64,000 bases of DNA from BOG-1184 sp964651515 (GCA_964651515.1 CAZYYB010000004.1:1-64000), one strand, 5' to 3'; numbered from the stretch's first letter, positions 17,580 through 26,601 are shown. The notes: generated by a model not told the origin, from the sequence alone. A program made the numbers and translations.

Positions 17580-20096
17580 TTATTTTACAGTCTTTTTCCT
17601 GCGATACACCACCAGCAGCCCGACATAAACCAGCACCCCGATAATAGTAACCGCCAGTCCCGCCTGCCAGGAGGGCGGCTCAAAGGAGAGCTCCACCGTA
17701 TGGCTTCCGGGATCAAGCGGCAGGCCGGTAAAGCCGAAATTCACCTTGTACAGAGGTACGGGCCGGCCGTCGACCCGGGCATGCCACCCCCGGTCGAACG
17801 GTATCGAGAAAAACATGATCTTTTTCCGGGTGAGGTTCACGGTACCGGCCAGATAATTCTCCCGATGGATCGCCAGCGTCAGCGTATCCTGCTTCAGAGC
17901 CTCGATATCGGCATGGAATCGGGCAATCGCGGCGGGGTTTCCCTGCGAGAGGCCGGTGAAATAGAGGTTGCCGGTATCGGTTGGATCCGGGGAGTGCATG
18001 CCCGTGGCCATTGAGGCGGCGGTATCGTCGAGGACGCAGGCGCTCAGCATGATGAGGCGGCGCATGTGCGGCGGCAGTTTCAGCATGGCGCTCCGCGAAA
18101 CGTAATTGTCGTAGGTAAACCCGAGCGGCAAAAAGTATTCGTTCCGTTCCACGGTAACGTCGCCGAATTGCGCGATCGAATCGAACCCGATGCGGTAGAA
18201 CCCCGTCGCGGGTCCCTTGATGAGGTTGTATTTGACCGTGCATATCGATTGCAGGACCGGCCGGCTGCGCAATCCGATGATCCAGCGCGTGGCGGTTTCC
18301 TCGGTATCGCTTATCACGCCCGTCTCCTGCAGAAAGTCGACATAGCTCAACTGGTTGAACGACGAATAGGACCGGGTCCCGTAATAATCCTGGATCTCGG
18401 CATCGTTGAAACTGGTATGGATGGCGGTCCCGGAGAAATAGTCCTTGGTCACCCGGTAAAAGCCGGGATCGATCCGTTTCAGGTAAGCGGCGGCATCGAC
18501 CGAGAAGTCATTGTAGCCGGATCGTTCTTCGGCGAGTTCCCGGCTCGTCATGGTCAGCCTCTGGTCGACACTGATATGCGCGAACGAAGCCAGTTCGATG
18601 ATGAGGGTCGCGCCGAGCGCGATTTTTGCGACGTTCCGGATCGCGGGAAATCTCATAAGGTAAAGAAGTCCCGCATAGACCGTCAGGTAGACGGCGGCGG
18701 CGAGCCGCAGATCTTCCTGGATAATCCCCGGCCGACCGGGAAAATTGATTCCGAAGAGCAGCGCCATGAGACCGACCCAGGAAGCGAGGAGGCACCAGGG
18801 GGTTGCCCGCGGAGTCCGATCGTAATAATCGAGCGCACGCAGCCCGTAGTACAGCATGACGATGGAAACGATCAGCGATATCCCGGTCTTGTAGTAGTCT
18901 CCGGCGAAAAGGTTGTAGGCGTACCGGAAATACGGAAAGATGATAACGAGCGCCCAGAACGCCGCGAACACCCCGTAGAGCCATTTCCGTCGTTTATCGA
19001 GCGATGCGAACACCGATGGAATCAGGAGCAGGGTCAGGAGACCGCAGTAAAAGAGCGGCGCTTCGAGATAGTTGTACCATCCCCGGAAGTAGACGCCGGT
19101 TCCCATAAGATCGCTGGAAAACATGCGGAGAACGGCGGTTTTCAAATGCAAATACGGAATCCCCCAGCTCGCCCTGGTGATCGACCAGTTTTCGAGCCCG
19201 AACAGCGGAACGCGCTTCAGCGATTCGAAATACCCGACATGGCCGCTGACGCGCGGGCTCTGCAGCATGTGCAGGGCGGCCCCCATGAAGCAGATGAAAC
19301 AGATGGCGATGCCGAGCGCGCCGAACACGACCATTTTAAAGAGGAGGCCCGCATAGCTCCTGAAATTCCAGGGATGCTCGTCGAGAAACCTGACGATCGA
19401 GTAGAGCAGCAGGAACGCTCCATAGGTGTAGAGCGAGAAAACGGAAGAGGCCAGGAGCGCCACGGCCGGCGGGAACCAGCGCGCATCGTTTTCCCGGTAC
19501 AGTTTTTCAAATGCCAGGAGAAGGAACGCGACGGATACCCCGGTCGAGGAGTAACTGTACCAGGCGCTGCCGACGATGATGAACCCGGAAAAGGCATAGA
19601 GAAGGGCCCCCGCGAAACTCGTAAATTTCGTCAGGGCCATCGTTTGCAGGTAGGCGTAGAAGCACAGCCCCGCAAGCGCGATTTTCAGGACCTCCAGCCA
19701 GCCCAGGCCGAAGGGAATCTTATCAAAGGGCAACAGGATGATGAGCGAGGTGAACGGAGAGTTCAACCCCTCGGGGAATACGTTCTGTCCCATGCCGACG
19801 TAGAACGACCAGCGGGGGATGCCGTCGGTCCGGATGTAGCGGGAAAGATGAACGAGCGAGGGCAGCACCGCATTGTAGGAGTCGCTGGCAATGCCCTTGA
19901 AAACGTAGGGGCGATTGAAGACCAGGAAATCGAAGAAGACATAGCCGCACATGCCGAGCAGGGCAATAAGGCAGAGCAGCCCGCTCTTCCCATTGACCCA
20001 TGCACCGAACCGGTCGGTACGTTCGCCCGGCAGTGTTTTTTCGGACGGACTCTTCCTGCCTTTTTTCGCCGTCCGGGGATGAGATCGTTTGTTCAT
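17580..20096 (-). CDS. YfhO-like polytopic membrane protein
   Basis: About 838 residues. The N-terminal two-thirds hold roughly a dozen transmembrane helices, and the last 300 residues form a soluble extracytoplasmic beta-rich domain ending in a final helix (AGLAVTIIGVLVYVGLLVVY) and a basic tail. YfhO-type features are the early loop FKGIASDSYNAVLPSLVHL, WSFYVGMGQNVFPEGLNSPF, and the C-terminal FFSIPFDRGWHARVDGRPVPLYKVNFGFTGLPLDPGSHTVEL. YfhO of Bacillus has been implicated in lipoteichoic acid glycosylation, and the family is GT-C-like; a glycosyltransfer role here is inference. The start at 20096 is preferred because MNKRSHPRTAKKGRK gives a normal basic N-terminus before helix 1. Confidence 0.82.
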   Translation of the reverse strand: MNKRSHPRTAKKGRKSPSEKTLPGERTDRFGAWVNGKSGLLCLIALLGMCGYVFFDFLVFNRPYVFKGIASDSYNAVLPSLVHLSRYIRTDGIPRWSFYVGMGQNVFPEGLNSPFTSLIILLPFDKIPFGLGWLEVLKIALAGLCFYAYLQTMALTKFTSFAGALLYAFSGFIIVGSAWYSYSSTGVSVAFLLLAFEKLYRENDARWFPPAVALLASSVFSLYTYGAFLLLYSIVRFLDEHPWNFRSYAGLLFKMVVFGALGIAICFICFMGAALHMLQSPRVSGHVGYFESLKRVPLFGLENWSITRASWGIPYLHLKTAVLRMFSSDLMGTGVYFRGWYNYLEAPLFYCGLLTLLLIPSVFASLDKRRKWLYGVFAAFWALVIIFPYFRYAYNLFAGDYYKTGISLIVSIVMLYYGLRALDYYDRTPRATPWCLLASWVGLMALLFGINFPGRPGIIQEDLRLAAAVYLTVYAGLLYLMRFPAIRNVAKIALGATLIIELASFAHISVDQRLTMTSRELAEERSGYNDFSVDAAAYLKRIDPGFYRVTKDYFSGTAIHTSFNDAEIQDYYGTRSYSSFNQLSYVDFLQETGVISDTEETATRWIIGLRSRPVLQSICTVKYNLIKGPATGFYRIGFDSIAQFGDVTVERNEYFLPLGFTYDNYVSRSAMLKLPPHMRRLIMLSACVLDDTAASMATGMHSPDPTDTGNLYFTGLSQGNPAAIARFHADIEALKQDTLTLAIHRENYLAGTVNLTRKKIMFFSIPFDRGWHARVDGRPVPLYKVNFGFTGLPLDPGSHTVELSFEPPSWQAGLAVTIIGVLVYVGLLVVYRRKKTVK

Positions 20097-20504
20097 GAAA
20101 TCGGTTGAAAGAGCCTTGAATGGTGAAGTTGTTGTCCTGGAACAGGCTGCATGACGGATGGACCGCTCGCCACCCGTTTCGGACAGGATCCGTTTGCAGC
20201 TTAAAAAGTCCGCCCTGTAATTTGACCACATCCGATAGGGAAATGTTTCAACATCGGGGAAGCGGCACCCTGCCATACCTTGCGGGGGTTAAGTACTCCG
20301 CCCCGGCCCGGGTCGAATAAGACCGCTATCGGAATGAGCGGCGGGAAACTGCGCGATATGTGTAAACTGATGTTTACCTGGAATGCGAAGTGCGACGCTG
20401 ATCCCGGCCTTAAGCTCCCCCTGAATTCGATAGCATATAAAAAAGATCATTCCCCTGCATCCATGCAAGGAAAAAAATCGGCAGGGAGTCCGGGCGCCGG
20501 AGCG
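20097..20504. other. Gene-free gap upstream of the YfhO-like gene
   Basis: Both flanking genes lie on the minus strand, so this 408-base gap should contain the YfhO-like promoter and the 3' end of the ParA-M23 transcript. I found no convincing coding frame, RNA gene or strong terminator. An AT-rich patch (20436-20455) with TATATG on the minus strand is the only promoter-like element noticed, and it lacks a well-spaced -35 box. Confidence 0.4.
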
Positions 20505-22331
20505 TCAGCGGTTTTTATTACCGAGGGCAAGATTATCGATGTAGATCTTTTTATAGTAGAAAAGCTTCGGGTCCGTTACCAGATAGCGGTATTTCCCGAA
20601 GCTGACATCGGTGCGGGACTCGCTCCGTACCCCATAGCCGATATGGACATGGGGGCCGGTGGTCCTGCCGGTAAGCCCCACGGTGCCGACCACCTGCCCC
20701 TGTCGGACCGAATCGCCGGTTTTGAAGAAACGCCGGTCCATGTGGCAGAAAAAAACGACCGCGTTATCCGTGGCGACGACAAGAACGTGGCCGCCGTCAT
20801 CTTCGTCCTTCTGGATTGCAATGCCGCTCAGGGGTGAGATGATGGGAGTGCCCAGGGTCGTCGCCACATCGATGCCGAAATGGGGCTGAATGTGCCCGTT
20901 CCCCCGTTCGCACCAGTCGCCGGTAACGCTGGGGAAATCGTCTTTGACAAGTTTCATGAAGTACCGGTATACCGGCACCAGCTGCTTTTCGGCCGGGTTC
21001 AGGATTTTCGAGGGTGGAAAAAAACTGATGACCGCACCCTCCGGGATATTATTCTGATCGATCCCGCCCCCTTCACCGCTCGTCAGATTGTGGATCGCCA
21101 CGACCTCGGCGCAGTAATCGGCAACCTCCTGCTGACTCGGCACCCTGGCCCGGAACCAGCTTATCGCGAATTTGGCTACCTTATAAAGGGACTCCCCGCG
21201 CGAAAAGGTGTGGATCAGCGCATCGCCCGACGACAGGGTCAGTTCCTGGGGAGCAAGCGGACGCGGGGCGGGCGGATCGCGCACCGGAACGTTAAAGCCG
21301 ATCGTTACCGCAAGCGCGCAGAGGGCGAGAATGAGCGGAAGCCGGCGCTCGGCGGCAAAACGCTCGAACCAGGCAAAGGGAGCATAGACCGGCGTATTCA
21401 GTACCCGCTGCACCCTTTTCCCCAGCTCCTCGAAGGCTCCCGCGGCCGGACCTTCGCCGGGCAGAAGCGAACCCTTATCCTGGGCCTCCATGAGGGTGGC
21501 CGATTCGGGGATTTCGATATCGAGCAGGATCGATTGCGGCAACGATGAAAGACCATGTTTGCTTCTGTATACCGTTTGTTCGCACAGGTTTTCGAGAAAT
21601 CGACGATTTTCAATCATGGTGCGCAGCTTCCCGGCGCTGCGGGCGCTCTCCTCCGAGGCCACCTCATTCTTGACGATCCTGATCCGCACGGACGGGTGAT
21701 GCTGGACCAGCGAGCGGACCTGGGAAAGATAATCGCGAAGACTTTTGGTCGAAAGCGCGCCGAGCGTCACCGGGATGAGGTTCAGGTCGGCGCCGCGGTA
21801 GAGACTCTGCGTGACGCGATTCCACACCGAAGGAGTATCGATGACGATATACTTATAGTAGTGACGAGCAATCCGTATGTTGTAAATAATGTTGTGGATC
21901 TGGAATGAGGATGGGACCTTGAAGAGATCGTTGTTTGCCGGGATAAAATCGAGACCGGCCTGGACGGGAACAATGATTTCGGTCAATGCCCCCCTGCCGA
22001 TGACCGCCCTGAACAGAAACGATTCGACGGCGGTGATGCGACGCGCCATTCCGGCCGCAAACGAGTGCTGCGCAGAACCGGGGAAGCGGATGCCGCCGAA
22101 TCGGCGGCGAAAAAGCTCCCAGGAGGAGCGCCCCGGCGCACCGGACTCCCTGCCGAGTGCGGCGCTCACGCTTCCCTGCACATCGAGATCGATGAGGAGG
22201 GTCGGCGCGCGCTTCGCAAGGAGAGCGGCAAGGTTGGTGGCAACGGTAGTCTTTCCGACCCCGCCCTTGATGTTGGCGATGTGTATTATGCCGCCGCTGT
22301 CCGGATCGGCGACGATAGGCATCTCTTTCAT
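20505..22331 (-). CDS. ParA/MinD-type ATPase fused through a transmembrane helix to a LysM-like/M23 peptidase
   Basis: A 608-residue single frame. Residues 15-310 are a ParA-type ATPase: deviant Walker A KGGVGKTT (22-29), LLIDLD (45-50) and Walker B YIVIDTP (161-167). One transmembrane helix (331-350) follows. Residues 371-440 resemble a degenerate LysM (HTFSRGESLYKVAKF...VVAIHNLTS...IPEGAVISFFPP). Residues 475-575 form an M23/LytM endopeptidase with all expected zinc and catalytic residues: HFGID (H484, D488), H530 and HVH (H561, H563). Predicted topology is ATPase in the cytoplasm, peptidase in the periplasm. The ATG at 22331 has GAAGG seven bases upstream, better than the ATG at 22349. A membrane TPR gene lies upstream on the same strand. 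Fusion is continuous with no frameshift. Role is inferred: spatially controlled wall hydrolysis. Confidence 0.9.
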   Translation of the reverse strand: MKEMPIVADPDSGGIIHIANIKGGVGKTTVATNLAALLAKRAPTLLIDLDVQGSVSAALGRESGAPGRSSWELFRRRFGGIRFPGSAQHSFAAGMARRITAVESFLFRAVIGRGALTEIIVPVQAGLDFIPANNDLFKVPSSFQIHNIIYNIRIARHYYKYIVIDTPSVWNRVTQSLYRGADLNLIPVTLGALSTKSLRDYLSQVRSLVQHHPSVRIRIVKNEVASEESARSAGKLRTMIENRRFLENLCEQTVYRSKHGLSSLPQSILLDIEIPESATLMEAQDKGSLLPGEGPAAGAFEELGKRVQRVLNTPVYAPFAWFERFAAERRLPLILALCALAVTIGFNVPVRDPPAPRPLAPQELTLSSGDALIHTFSRGESLYKVAKFAISWFRARVPSQQEVADYCAEVVAIHNLTSGEGGGIDQNNIPEGAVISFFPPSKILNPAEKQLVPVYRYFMKLVKDDFPSVTGDWCERGNGHIQPHFGIDVATTLGTPIISPLSGIAIQKDEDDGGHVLVVATDNAVVFFCHMDRRFFKTGDSVRQGQVVGTVGLTGRTTGPHVHIGYGVRSESRTDVSFGKYRYLVTDPKLFYYKKIYIDNLALGNKNR

Positions 22332-22475
22332 GATCACGCCTTCAACCATTCGGTGAAACCAGCGGTCGGGGGCAGAGTGCCATCGTCACGCCCCGCACGG
22401 GATGGGGGAGCGTTGCAATCTTCAGGCAAGGGGTAATTTCGGGCACCGGAAGCTCTCTCCCGGCGCCGGGATCTA

Positions 22476-23156
22476 TCAGCCTGAAACGGCTTCGAGCGCT
22501 GCAAGGAGGTTTTCTGCGCGCTGCCGGTAATCGGTTGCCGTGGAATCGGCAATAATCTGCTGGCAGAGCGTCTTCGCACGCTCGCCGTTGTTCATCTGCC
22601 GGTTAAGGAGGGCCAGTTTCCAGGTAATTGCCGCATGCCGATAGGCGATCTTGCCGTCATCGAGCGCCTTCTGGTAATATTCGAGCGCACGGGGAATATC
22701 GCCTTTGGCTTCATAGCATCCGGCAATTCCTTCCTGCGCTTCACCGTTTATGAAATCGACGCTGGTTTTTTTCGATGCCGCTTTCTCGAACCAGGTAATG
22801 GCCTCGTCGTAGCGCGAAACATTGAAGTAGATGCTTCCGAGCATGAAAGCGCTCATGGCACCCTCCGGGGCGCTCGTATAATTATCCGCAACGATCCGGA
22901 AATCTTCGACGGCCTTATCGACCGCGCGGTTGTTGTATTCGATCATTGCCTGGCCGAAGGCCGCTTCGGCCTTTTCCTGGCTTTTGCTTTTAGTATAGTT
23001 ATATACCACGACGACCAGGATGACAAGAACGACGGCGATGGCCACTCCGGCCAGGGCATTGGCGTTTTTAGCGAAATAATCCTTGGCCTTGAACAAAAAT
23101 TCGAGAACCGGATCTTCGCGCATCTCCTGCTTTTTCTGACTGTATTTAATGTTCAC
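22476..23156 (-). CDS. Membrane-anchored TPR protein (YfgM-like)
   Basis: About 226 residues. A short basic cytoplasmic N-terminus (IKYSQKKQEMREDPVLEFLFKAKDYFAKNAN) leads into one transmembrane helix (LAGVAIAVVLVILVVVVYNY), then three to four TPR repeats, including EGAMSAFMLGSIYFNVSRYDEAITWFEKA and AQEGIAGCYEAKGDIPRALEYYQKA. Topology and size fit the YfgM/TPR_21 group, periplasmic TPR proteins that accompany the Sec translocon or envelope assembly. The start is probably GTG at 23156: AGGAGG lies six bases upstream of it, whereas the same AGGAGG abuts the ATG at 23162. It lies 144 bases upstream of the ParA-M23 gene on the same strand, so the two may be co-expressed. Confidence 0.82.
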   Translation of the reverse strand: MNIKYSQKKQEMREDPVLEFLFKAKDYFAKNANALAGVAIAVVLVILVVVVYNYTKSKSQEKAEAAFGQAMIEYNNRAVDKAVEDFRIVADNYTSAPEGAMSAFMLGSIYFNVSRYDEAITWFEKAASKKTSVDFINGEAQEGIAGCYEAKGDIPRALEYYQKALDDGKIAYRHAAITWKLALLNRQMNNGERAKTLCQQIIADSTATDYRQRAENLLAALEAVSG

Positions 23157-23416
23157 CGTCATCCTCCTGGTGGTGCAGAGTCGTCTCTCTATCGGTTAAG
23201 AATCTATAAAATATACTAAACCGGGGTGTAAAAGGCAAAAGGAGCGAGCGTCCGGGATGAGGGATGATGAGGGGGGGGGGAGAACGTGCCGTATTCCCGA
23301 GGTCGTTCTCATTTTTTCCGTTGCCACCCTTCATCCCTCTCATTTTATGGTTTTCATCATTGGCAAAAGCTATATTTTTCAATCATCGGCCGGAGAAAAG
23401 GGAGCGTGCAACACTT

Positions 23417-24361
23417 ATGAAAAAAAAGGTTTTTATCGACGGATCGCATGGAACAACCGGGTTGAAAATCCATGAACGGCTCGATGGACGGGACGATATC
23501 GAGCTGATCGCAATACCGGCCGGGCAACGGAAAGATCCTGAGGCGAAGCGGCACTACCTGAACAGCGCCGATATCGTTTTCCTCTGCCTGCCCGACAGTG
23601 CCGCCCGCGAATCGGTCTCCCTGCTGTCGAACCCCGCCGTCCGCGTCCTCGACGCGAGCACGGCCCATCGTACCGCCGAGGGATGGGTTTACGGCATCCC
23701 GGAGCTCAATCCCGGTCAGCGGCAAAAGATTAAAGATTCATGCCGGATCAGCGTACCCGGATGCTATGCGAGCGGATTCTGCGCCGCGCTGCACCCGATC
23801 GTATCCGGAGGATACCTCTCGCCCGACTCTCCGGTTTCGTCGTACGCCATCACCGGCTACAGCGGCGGCGGCAACCAGATGATCGCGGCATTCGAGGACA
23901 AATCGGCGGATCGCCAGGCGATCTGCTGCCGGCCGAAGAATCTTAACCTGGCGCATAAACATCTGCCCGAGATGCAGAAATTCGGATTGCTCAGCCGGCC
24001 GCCCCTTTTCACCCCGATCGTGGGTGATTTTTTCCAGGGAATGCTCGTGTTTGTCCCGCTCTCCGCCGCCATGATGACGAAAAAGCCCGACGCGGCCGAG
24101 ATTCGCCGCTACTACGCCGAGTACTATCGGAGGGAGCGCTTCATCCGGGTCGCCTCGGACGACGAGATCGCTTCGATCAATGACGGCTTCATCTCACCCA
24201 CCGCCTGCAACGGGACCAACATGCTCGAACTGTTCGTCTTCGGCCGGAACGACCACCTGCTGGTCGTCGCTCGGCTTGATAATCTGGGCAAGGGAGCGTC
24301 CGGGGCGGCGGTGCAGAATATGAATATTTTACTTGGAGTGAAGGAAGATACGGGGCTTTAA
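23417..24361 (+). CDS. argC: N-acetyl-gamma-glutamyl-phosphate reductase, type 2
   Basis: NADPH-dependent reduction of N-acetylglutamyl phosphate to the semialdehyde, the third step of arginine synthesis. The 314-residue product matches the shorter type 2 ArgC family: KVFIDGSHGTTGLKIHERL at the N-terminus, LNSADIVFLCLPDSAARE, LDASTAHRTAEGWVYGIPELNPGQ, and the catalytic cysteine in RISVPGCYASGF. The C-terminal YSGGGNQMIA and PLFTPIVGDFFQGMLV also fit. The ATG at 23417 starts the conserved N-terminus; in-frame codons before it are not family-like. No other arginine gene is adjacent. Confidence 0.93.
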   Translation: MKKKVFIDGSHGTTGLKIHERLDGRDDIELIAIPAGQRKDPEAKRHYLNSADIVFLCLPDSAARESVSLLSNPAVRVLDASTAHRTAEGWVYGIPELNPGQRQKIKDSCRISVPGCYASGFCAALHPIVSGGYLSPDSPVSSYAITGYSGGGNQMIAAFEDKSADRQAICCRPKNLNLAHKHLPEMQKFGLLSRPPLFTPIVGDFFQGMLVFVPLSAAMMTKKPDAAEIRRYYAEYYRRERFIRVASDDEIASINDGFISPTACNGTNMLELFVFGRNDHLLVVARLDNLGKGASGAAVQNMNILLGVKEDTGL

Positions 24362-24380
24362 TATAGAAAGTTACTACTGA

Positions 24381-24437
24381 GGTGGGGACACCGCTACGCG
24401 GTTTCCCCTGGTCGGAGCCGCGAAACGCGTCTCCGAC
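24381..24437. repeat. Two tandem GC-rich hairpins between argC and the next gene
   Basis: The first (24381-24409) is an imperfect GGTGGGGACACCGC-TAC-GCGGTTTCCCC stem of the GGGGAACC family. The second (24411-24437) is GTCGGAG-C-CGCG, loop AAA, CGCG-T-CTCCGAC, with a single mismatch. Neither is followed by a U-tract. Confidence 0.65.
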
Positions 24438-24582
24438 GCACCCCCGCAACGCCCCCTTTCAAGGTAGAAAAAACACGGGAAAAAATCTTGAATTGAAGTT
24501 GCATTTGGCTGTTTTTCGCAGAGGACCCGGCTCGGCCTCCAATGCAACACCATAAGAAATTCAAAATTACCAAGGACGCGCT

Positions 24583-25029
24583 ATGAAAAATCCAGATATT
24601 GCCCGCAATCATTTTAATTCCGGCCGCAACTGCTCCCAATCCGTCCTCGCCGCCTTTGAGAAAGAAACGGGCATGGATCCGGAGACCGCGCTGCGGATCG
24701 CCGATGGGTTCGGCGGCGGCATGGCACGCACGCAGCACGTTTGCGGCGCGGTAACCGGCGGCATCATGGTGCTCGGCATGCTCTACAGTAAGGGTACGAA
24801 CGGTACGCATGCGGAGAAGGACAACCTCTACGCCAGGGTACGGCGGTTCATGGAGGCGTTCAAAAAGAGGTATGGTTCGGCGACGTGCAGCGTTCTGCTC
24901 GACGGGTGCAATCTCTTAACGCCCGAAGGTCAGGCGCTCTTCGGCAAGGGGGGGCTTAAAGATCGGTGTGCGGGGTTTGTCGTGGGAGCGTGTGAATTGT
25001 TAAATGACGAAATTGCACGACGGGAATGA
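24583..25029 (+). CDS. C_GCAxxG_C_C family protein (putative redox-active)
   Basis: A 148-residue soluble protein of the C_GCAxxG_C_C family, named for its cysteine pattern and often found with redox or anaerobic metabolism genes. Visible cysteines are NCSQSVLAAFEKETGM, ARTQHVCGAVTGGIMVLGML (a variant of the GCAxxG stretch), SATCSVLLDGCNL and KDRCAGFVVGACELL. No signal peptide is evident. The ATG follows AAGGA by six bases. The biochemical function of the family is not established. It stands alone between argC and the convergent alaA. Confidence 0.85.
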   Translation: MKNPDIARNHFNSGRNCSQSVLAAFEKETGMDPETALRIADGFGGGMARTQHVCGAVTGGIMVLGMLYSKGTNGTHAEKDNLYARVRRFMEAFKKRYGSATCSVLLDGCNLLTPEGQALFGKGGLKDRCAGFVVGACELLNDEIARRE

Positions 25030-25383
25030 AATCGGGTAGGCCGGAACAACAAAAAGGCGAATGCCTTTGGATGGCCGTGCCGGGTCACCCGCGCCGGCGG
25101 GAGCGCTTCATGATTACCGTCGGTTGGCGGGGCCGTATAAAATGGGTTTGTCCGGATTAAAAATTGCCAAGGCAGCGGGTCTGTCTTCACCAATGATTTA
25201 TTTGATAATCAAGAAGACCGGGGCATCTAAGTGAGCGGCGCAGCCGGGGGATTTTGTTTGACTTCGCGTCAGCAAGAAAAGCGGGCGACCGCGGGTCGCC
25301 CCTACGGATTTATTATAGCCTTGATGTTTTTTCTACCAGGTGGGGGAACCACCGCAAGGTGGTTCCCCCACCGAAGGTTTTTC
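25030..25383. repeat. Convergent gap (354 bases) with two palindromes
   Basis: No coding frame was found. It holds GGGCGACC-GCG-GGTCGCCC (25283-25301), followed by CCTACGG, and the 15-bp perfect palindrome at 25339-25372. The preceding GCAGCCGGGGGATTTTGTTTGAC (about 25240-25262) echoes the gap at 6395-6423. The position between converging genes suggests bidirectional transcript ending or a repeat-insertion niche. Confidence 0.6.
25339..25372. repeat. Perfect 15-bp palindrome with GCAA loop
   Basis: GGTGGGGGAACCACC, loop GCAA, then the exact reverse complement. Its inner 12-bp stem and loop are identical to 8427-8454. TTTTTC follows six bases after the stem on the plus strand, so it might end the plus-strand transcript of the C_GCAxxG gene. 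Confidence 0.8.
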
Positions 25384-26601
25384 TTATATCTGCCGGTAGG
25401 TCCCTAAAAACCTCTTCAACTTCTCCATAACCTCGGCCAGATCTTCCACCCGCGGCAGATAGACAATCCGGAAGTGGTCCGGCTCCGGCCAGTTGAACCC
25501 CCCGCCGTGCACGAGGAGCACCTTTTCGGCCCGCAGGAAGTCGAGCACGAATTTTTCGTCGTCGGTGATGTTGAACCGCTTCGCATCGATCTTCGGGAAC
25601 AGGTAGAACGCGGCCTTGGGTTTGACGCACGATATGCCGTCGATGGCATTCAGCATTTCGTAGCAGAGCTCGCGCTGATCGTACAGGCGTCCGCCCGGCC
25701 TCGTCAGATCGTAGATGCTCTGGTGTCCGCCGAGGGCGGTCTGGATAATCGACTGACCCGGCACGTTGCTGCAGAGGCGCATGGAGGCGAGCATATTCAT
25801 CCCCTCGATATAATCCGGAGCGATTTTCCTGTTGCCGCTGACCACCATCCAGCCGACGCGGAACCCGGCAACCCGGTAGGCCTTCGAGAGCCCGTTAAAG
25901 GTGACGAACAGCAGGTCGTCGGCCAGCGAGGCGGTGGCGACATGGGTATTGTCGTCGTAGAGGATCTTATCGTAAATTTCATCCGAATACACGATGAGCC
26001 CGTGTTGCCGCGCGATTTCTATGATCTCCCGGAGAATTTCCGGAGGGTAGAGCGCGCCGGTCGGGTTATTCGGATTGATGATCACGATTCCCCTGGTATT
26101 TTTATTTACCTTCTTTTTGATATCCGCGATATCCGGCCACCACGCCGACTGCTCGTCGCAGCGGTAGTGCACTGCCGTGCCGCCGGACAAATTGACCGCC
26201 GCGGTCCAGAGCGGGTAGTCGGGCGCCGGGATGAGGATCTCGTCACCCTTGTCGAGAAGCGCCTGCATCGCCATGACGATGCACTCGCTCACGCCGTTCC
26301 CTATGTAAACATCTTCCGTTTCCACCCCGGCGATGTTCTTCTGCTGGCAGTATTGCATGATCGCCTTGCGCGCGGGAAAGAGACCCTTGGAGTCGCTGTA
26401 CCCCTGCGTCGATGAAAGGTTCACGATCATGTCGTGGATGACCTCGTCGGGCGCAAAGAGCCCGAAGGGCGCCGGGTTGCCGGTGTTCAGCTGGATGATG
26501 CGGTACCCCTCCTCTTCGAGTCGCTTGGCCTCATCGAGCACGGGACCGCGGATATCGTAGAGAACGTTGTCGAGCTTCGAGGATTTTTTGATGGTTTGCA
26601 T
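25384..26601 (-). CDS. alaA: PLP-dependent aminotransferase, AlaA (YfbQ) type
   Basis: A 405-residue class I/II aminotransferase that most resembles glutamate-pyruvate aminotransferase AlaA, making alanine from pyruvate. Evidence: the N-terminus IKKSSKLDNVLYDIRGPVLDEAKRLEEEGYRIIQLNTGNPAPFG, the substrate-binding GVSECIVMAMQALLDKGDEIL, NPNNPTGALYP, the YSDEIYDKILYD aspartate loop, and the PLP lysine in FNGLSKAYRVAGFRVGW. The C-terminal arginine region is FRIVYLPRVEDL. Length and motifs are complete. Aspartate aminotransferase activity cannot be excluded. It is convergent with the C_GCAxxG gene and divergent from the DUF6057-like gene. Confidence 0.92.
   Translation of the reverse strand: MQTIKKSSKLDNVLYDIRGPVLDEAKRLEEEGYRIIQLNTGNPAPFGLFAPDEVIHDMIVNLSSTQGYSDSKGLFPARKAIMQYCQQKNIAGVETEDVYIGNGVSECIVMAMQALLDKGDEILIPAPDYPLWTAAVNLSGGTAVHYRCDEQSAWWPDIADIKKKVNKNTRGIVIINPNNPTGALYPPEILREIIEIARQHGLIVYSDEIYDKILYDDNTHVATASLADDLLFVTFNGLSKAYRVAGFRVGWMVVSGNRKIAPDYIEGMNMLASMRLCSNVPGQSIIQTALGGHQSIYDLTRPGGRLYDQRELCYEMLNAIDGISCVKPKAAFYLFPKIDAKRFNITDDEKFVLDFLRAEKVLLVHGGGFNWPEPDHFRIVYLPRVEDLAEVMEKLKRFLGTYRQI

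Noticed and set aside
18066..20108. 680-codon open frame on the plus strand opposite the YfhO-like gene
   Set aside because: Composition is Arg/Gly/Glu-rich without any domain pattern, and it is antisense to a clear membrane protein; open antisense frames are common at this GC content.
20280..20837. 185-codon plus-strand frame overlapping the end of the ParA-M23 gene
   Set aside because: Its second half is antisense to the intact M23 catalytic domain; the first half lies in a gap and has no family features or ribosome site.
23271..23280. Run of ten G before argC
   Set aside because: It could be a phase-variable tract, but it lies in a gap about 137 bases before the argC start and no effect on a frame or promoter is visible.
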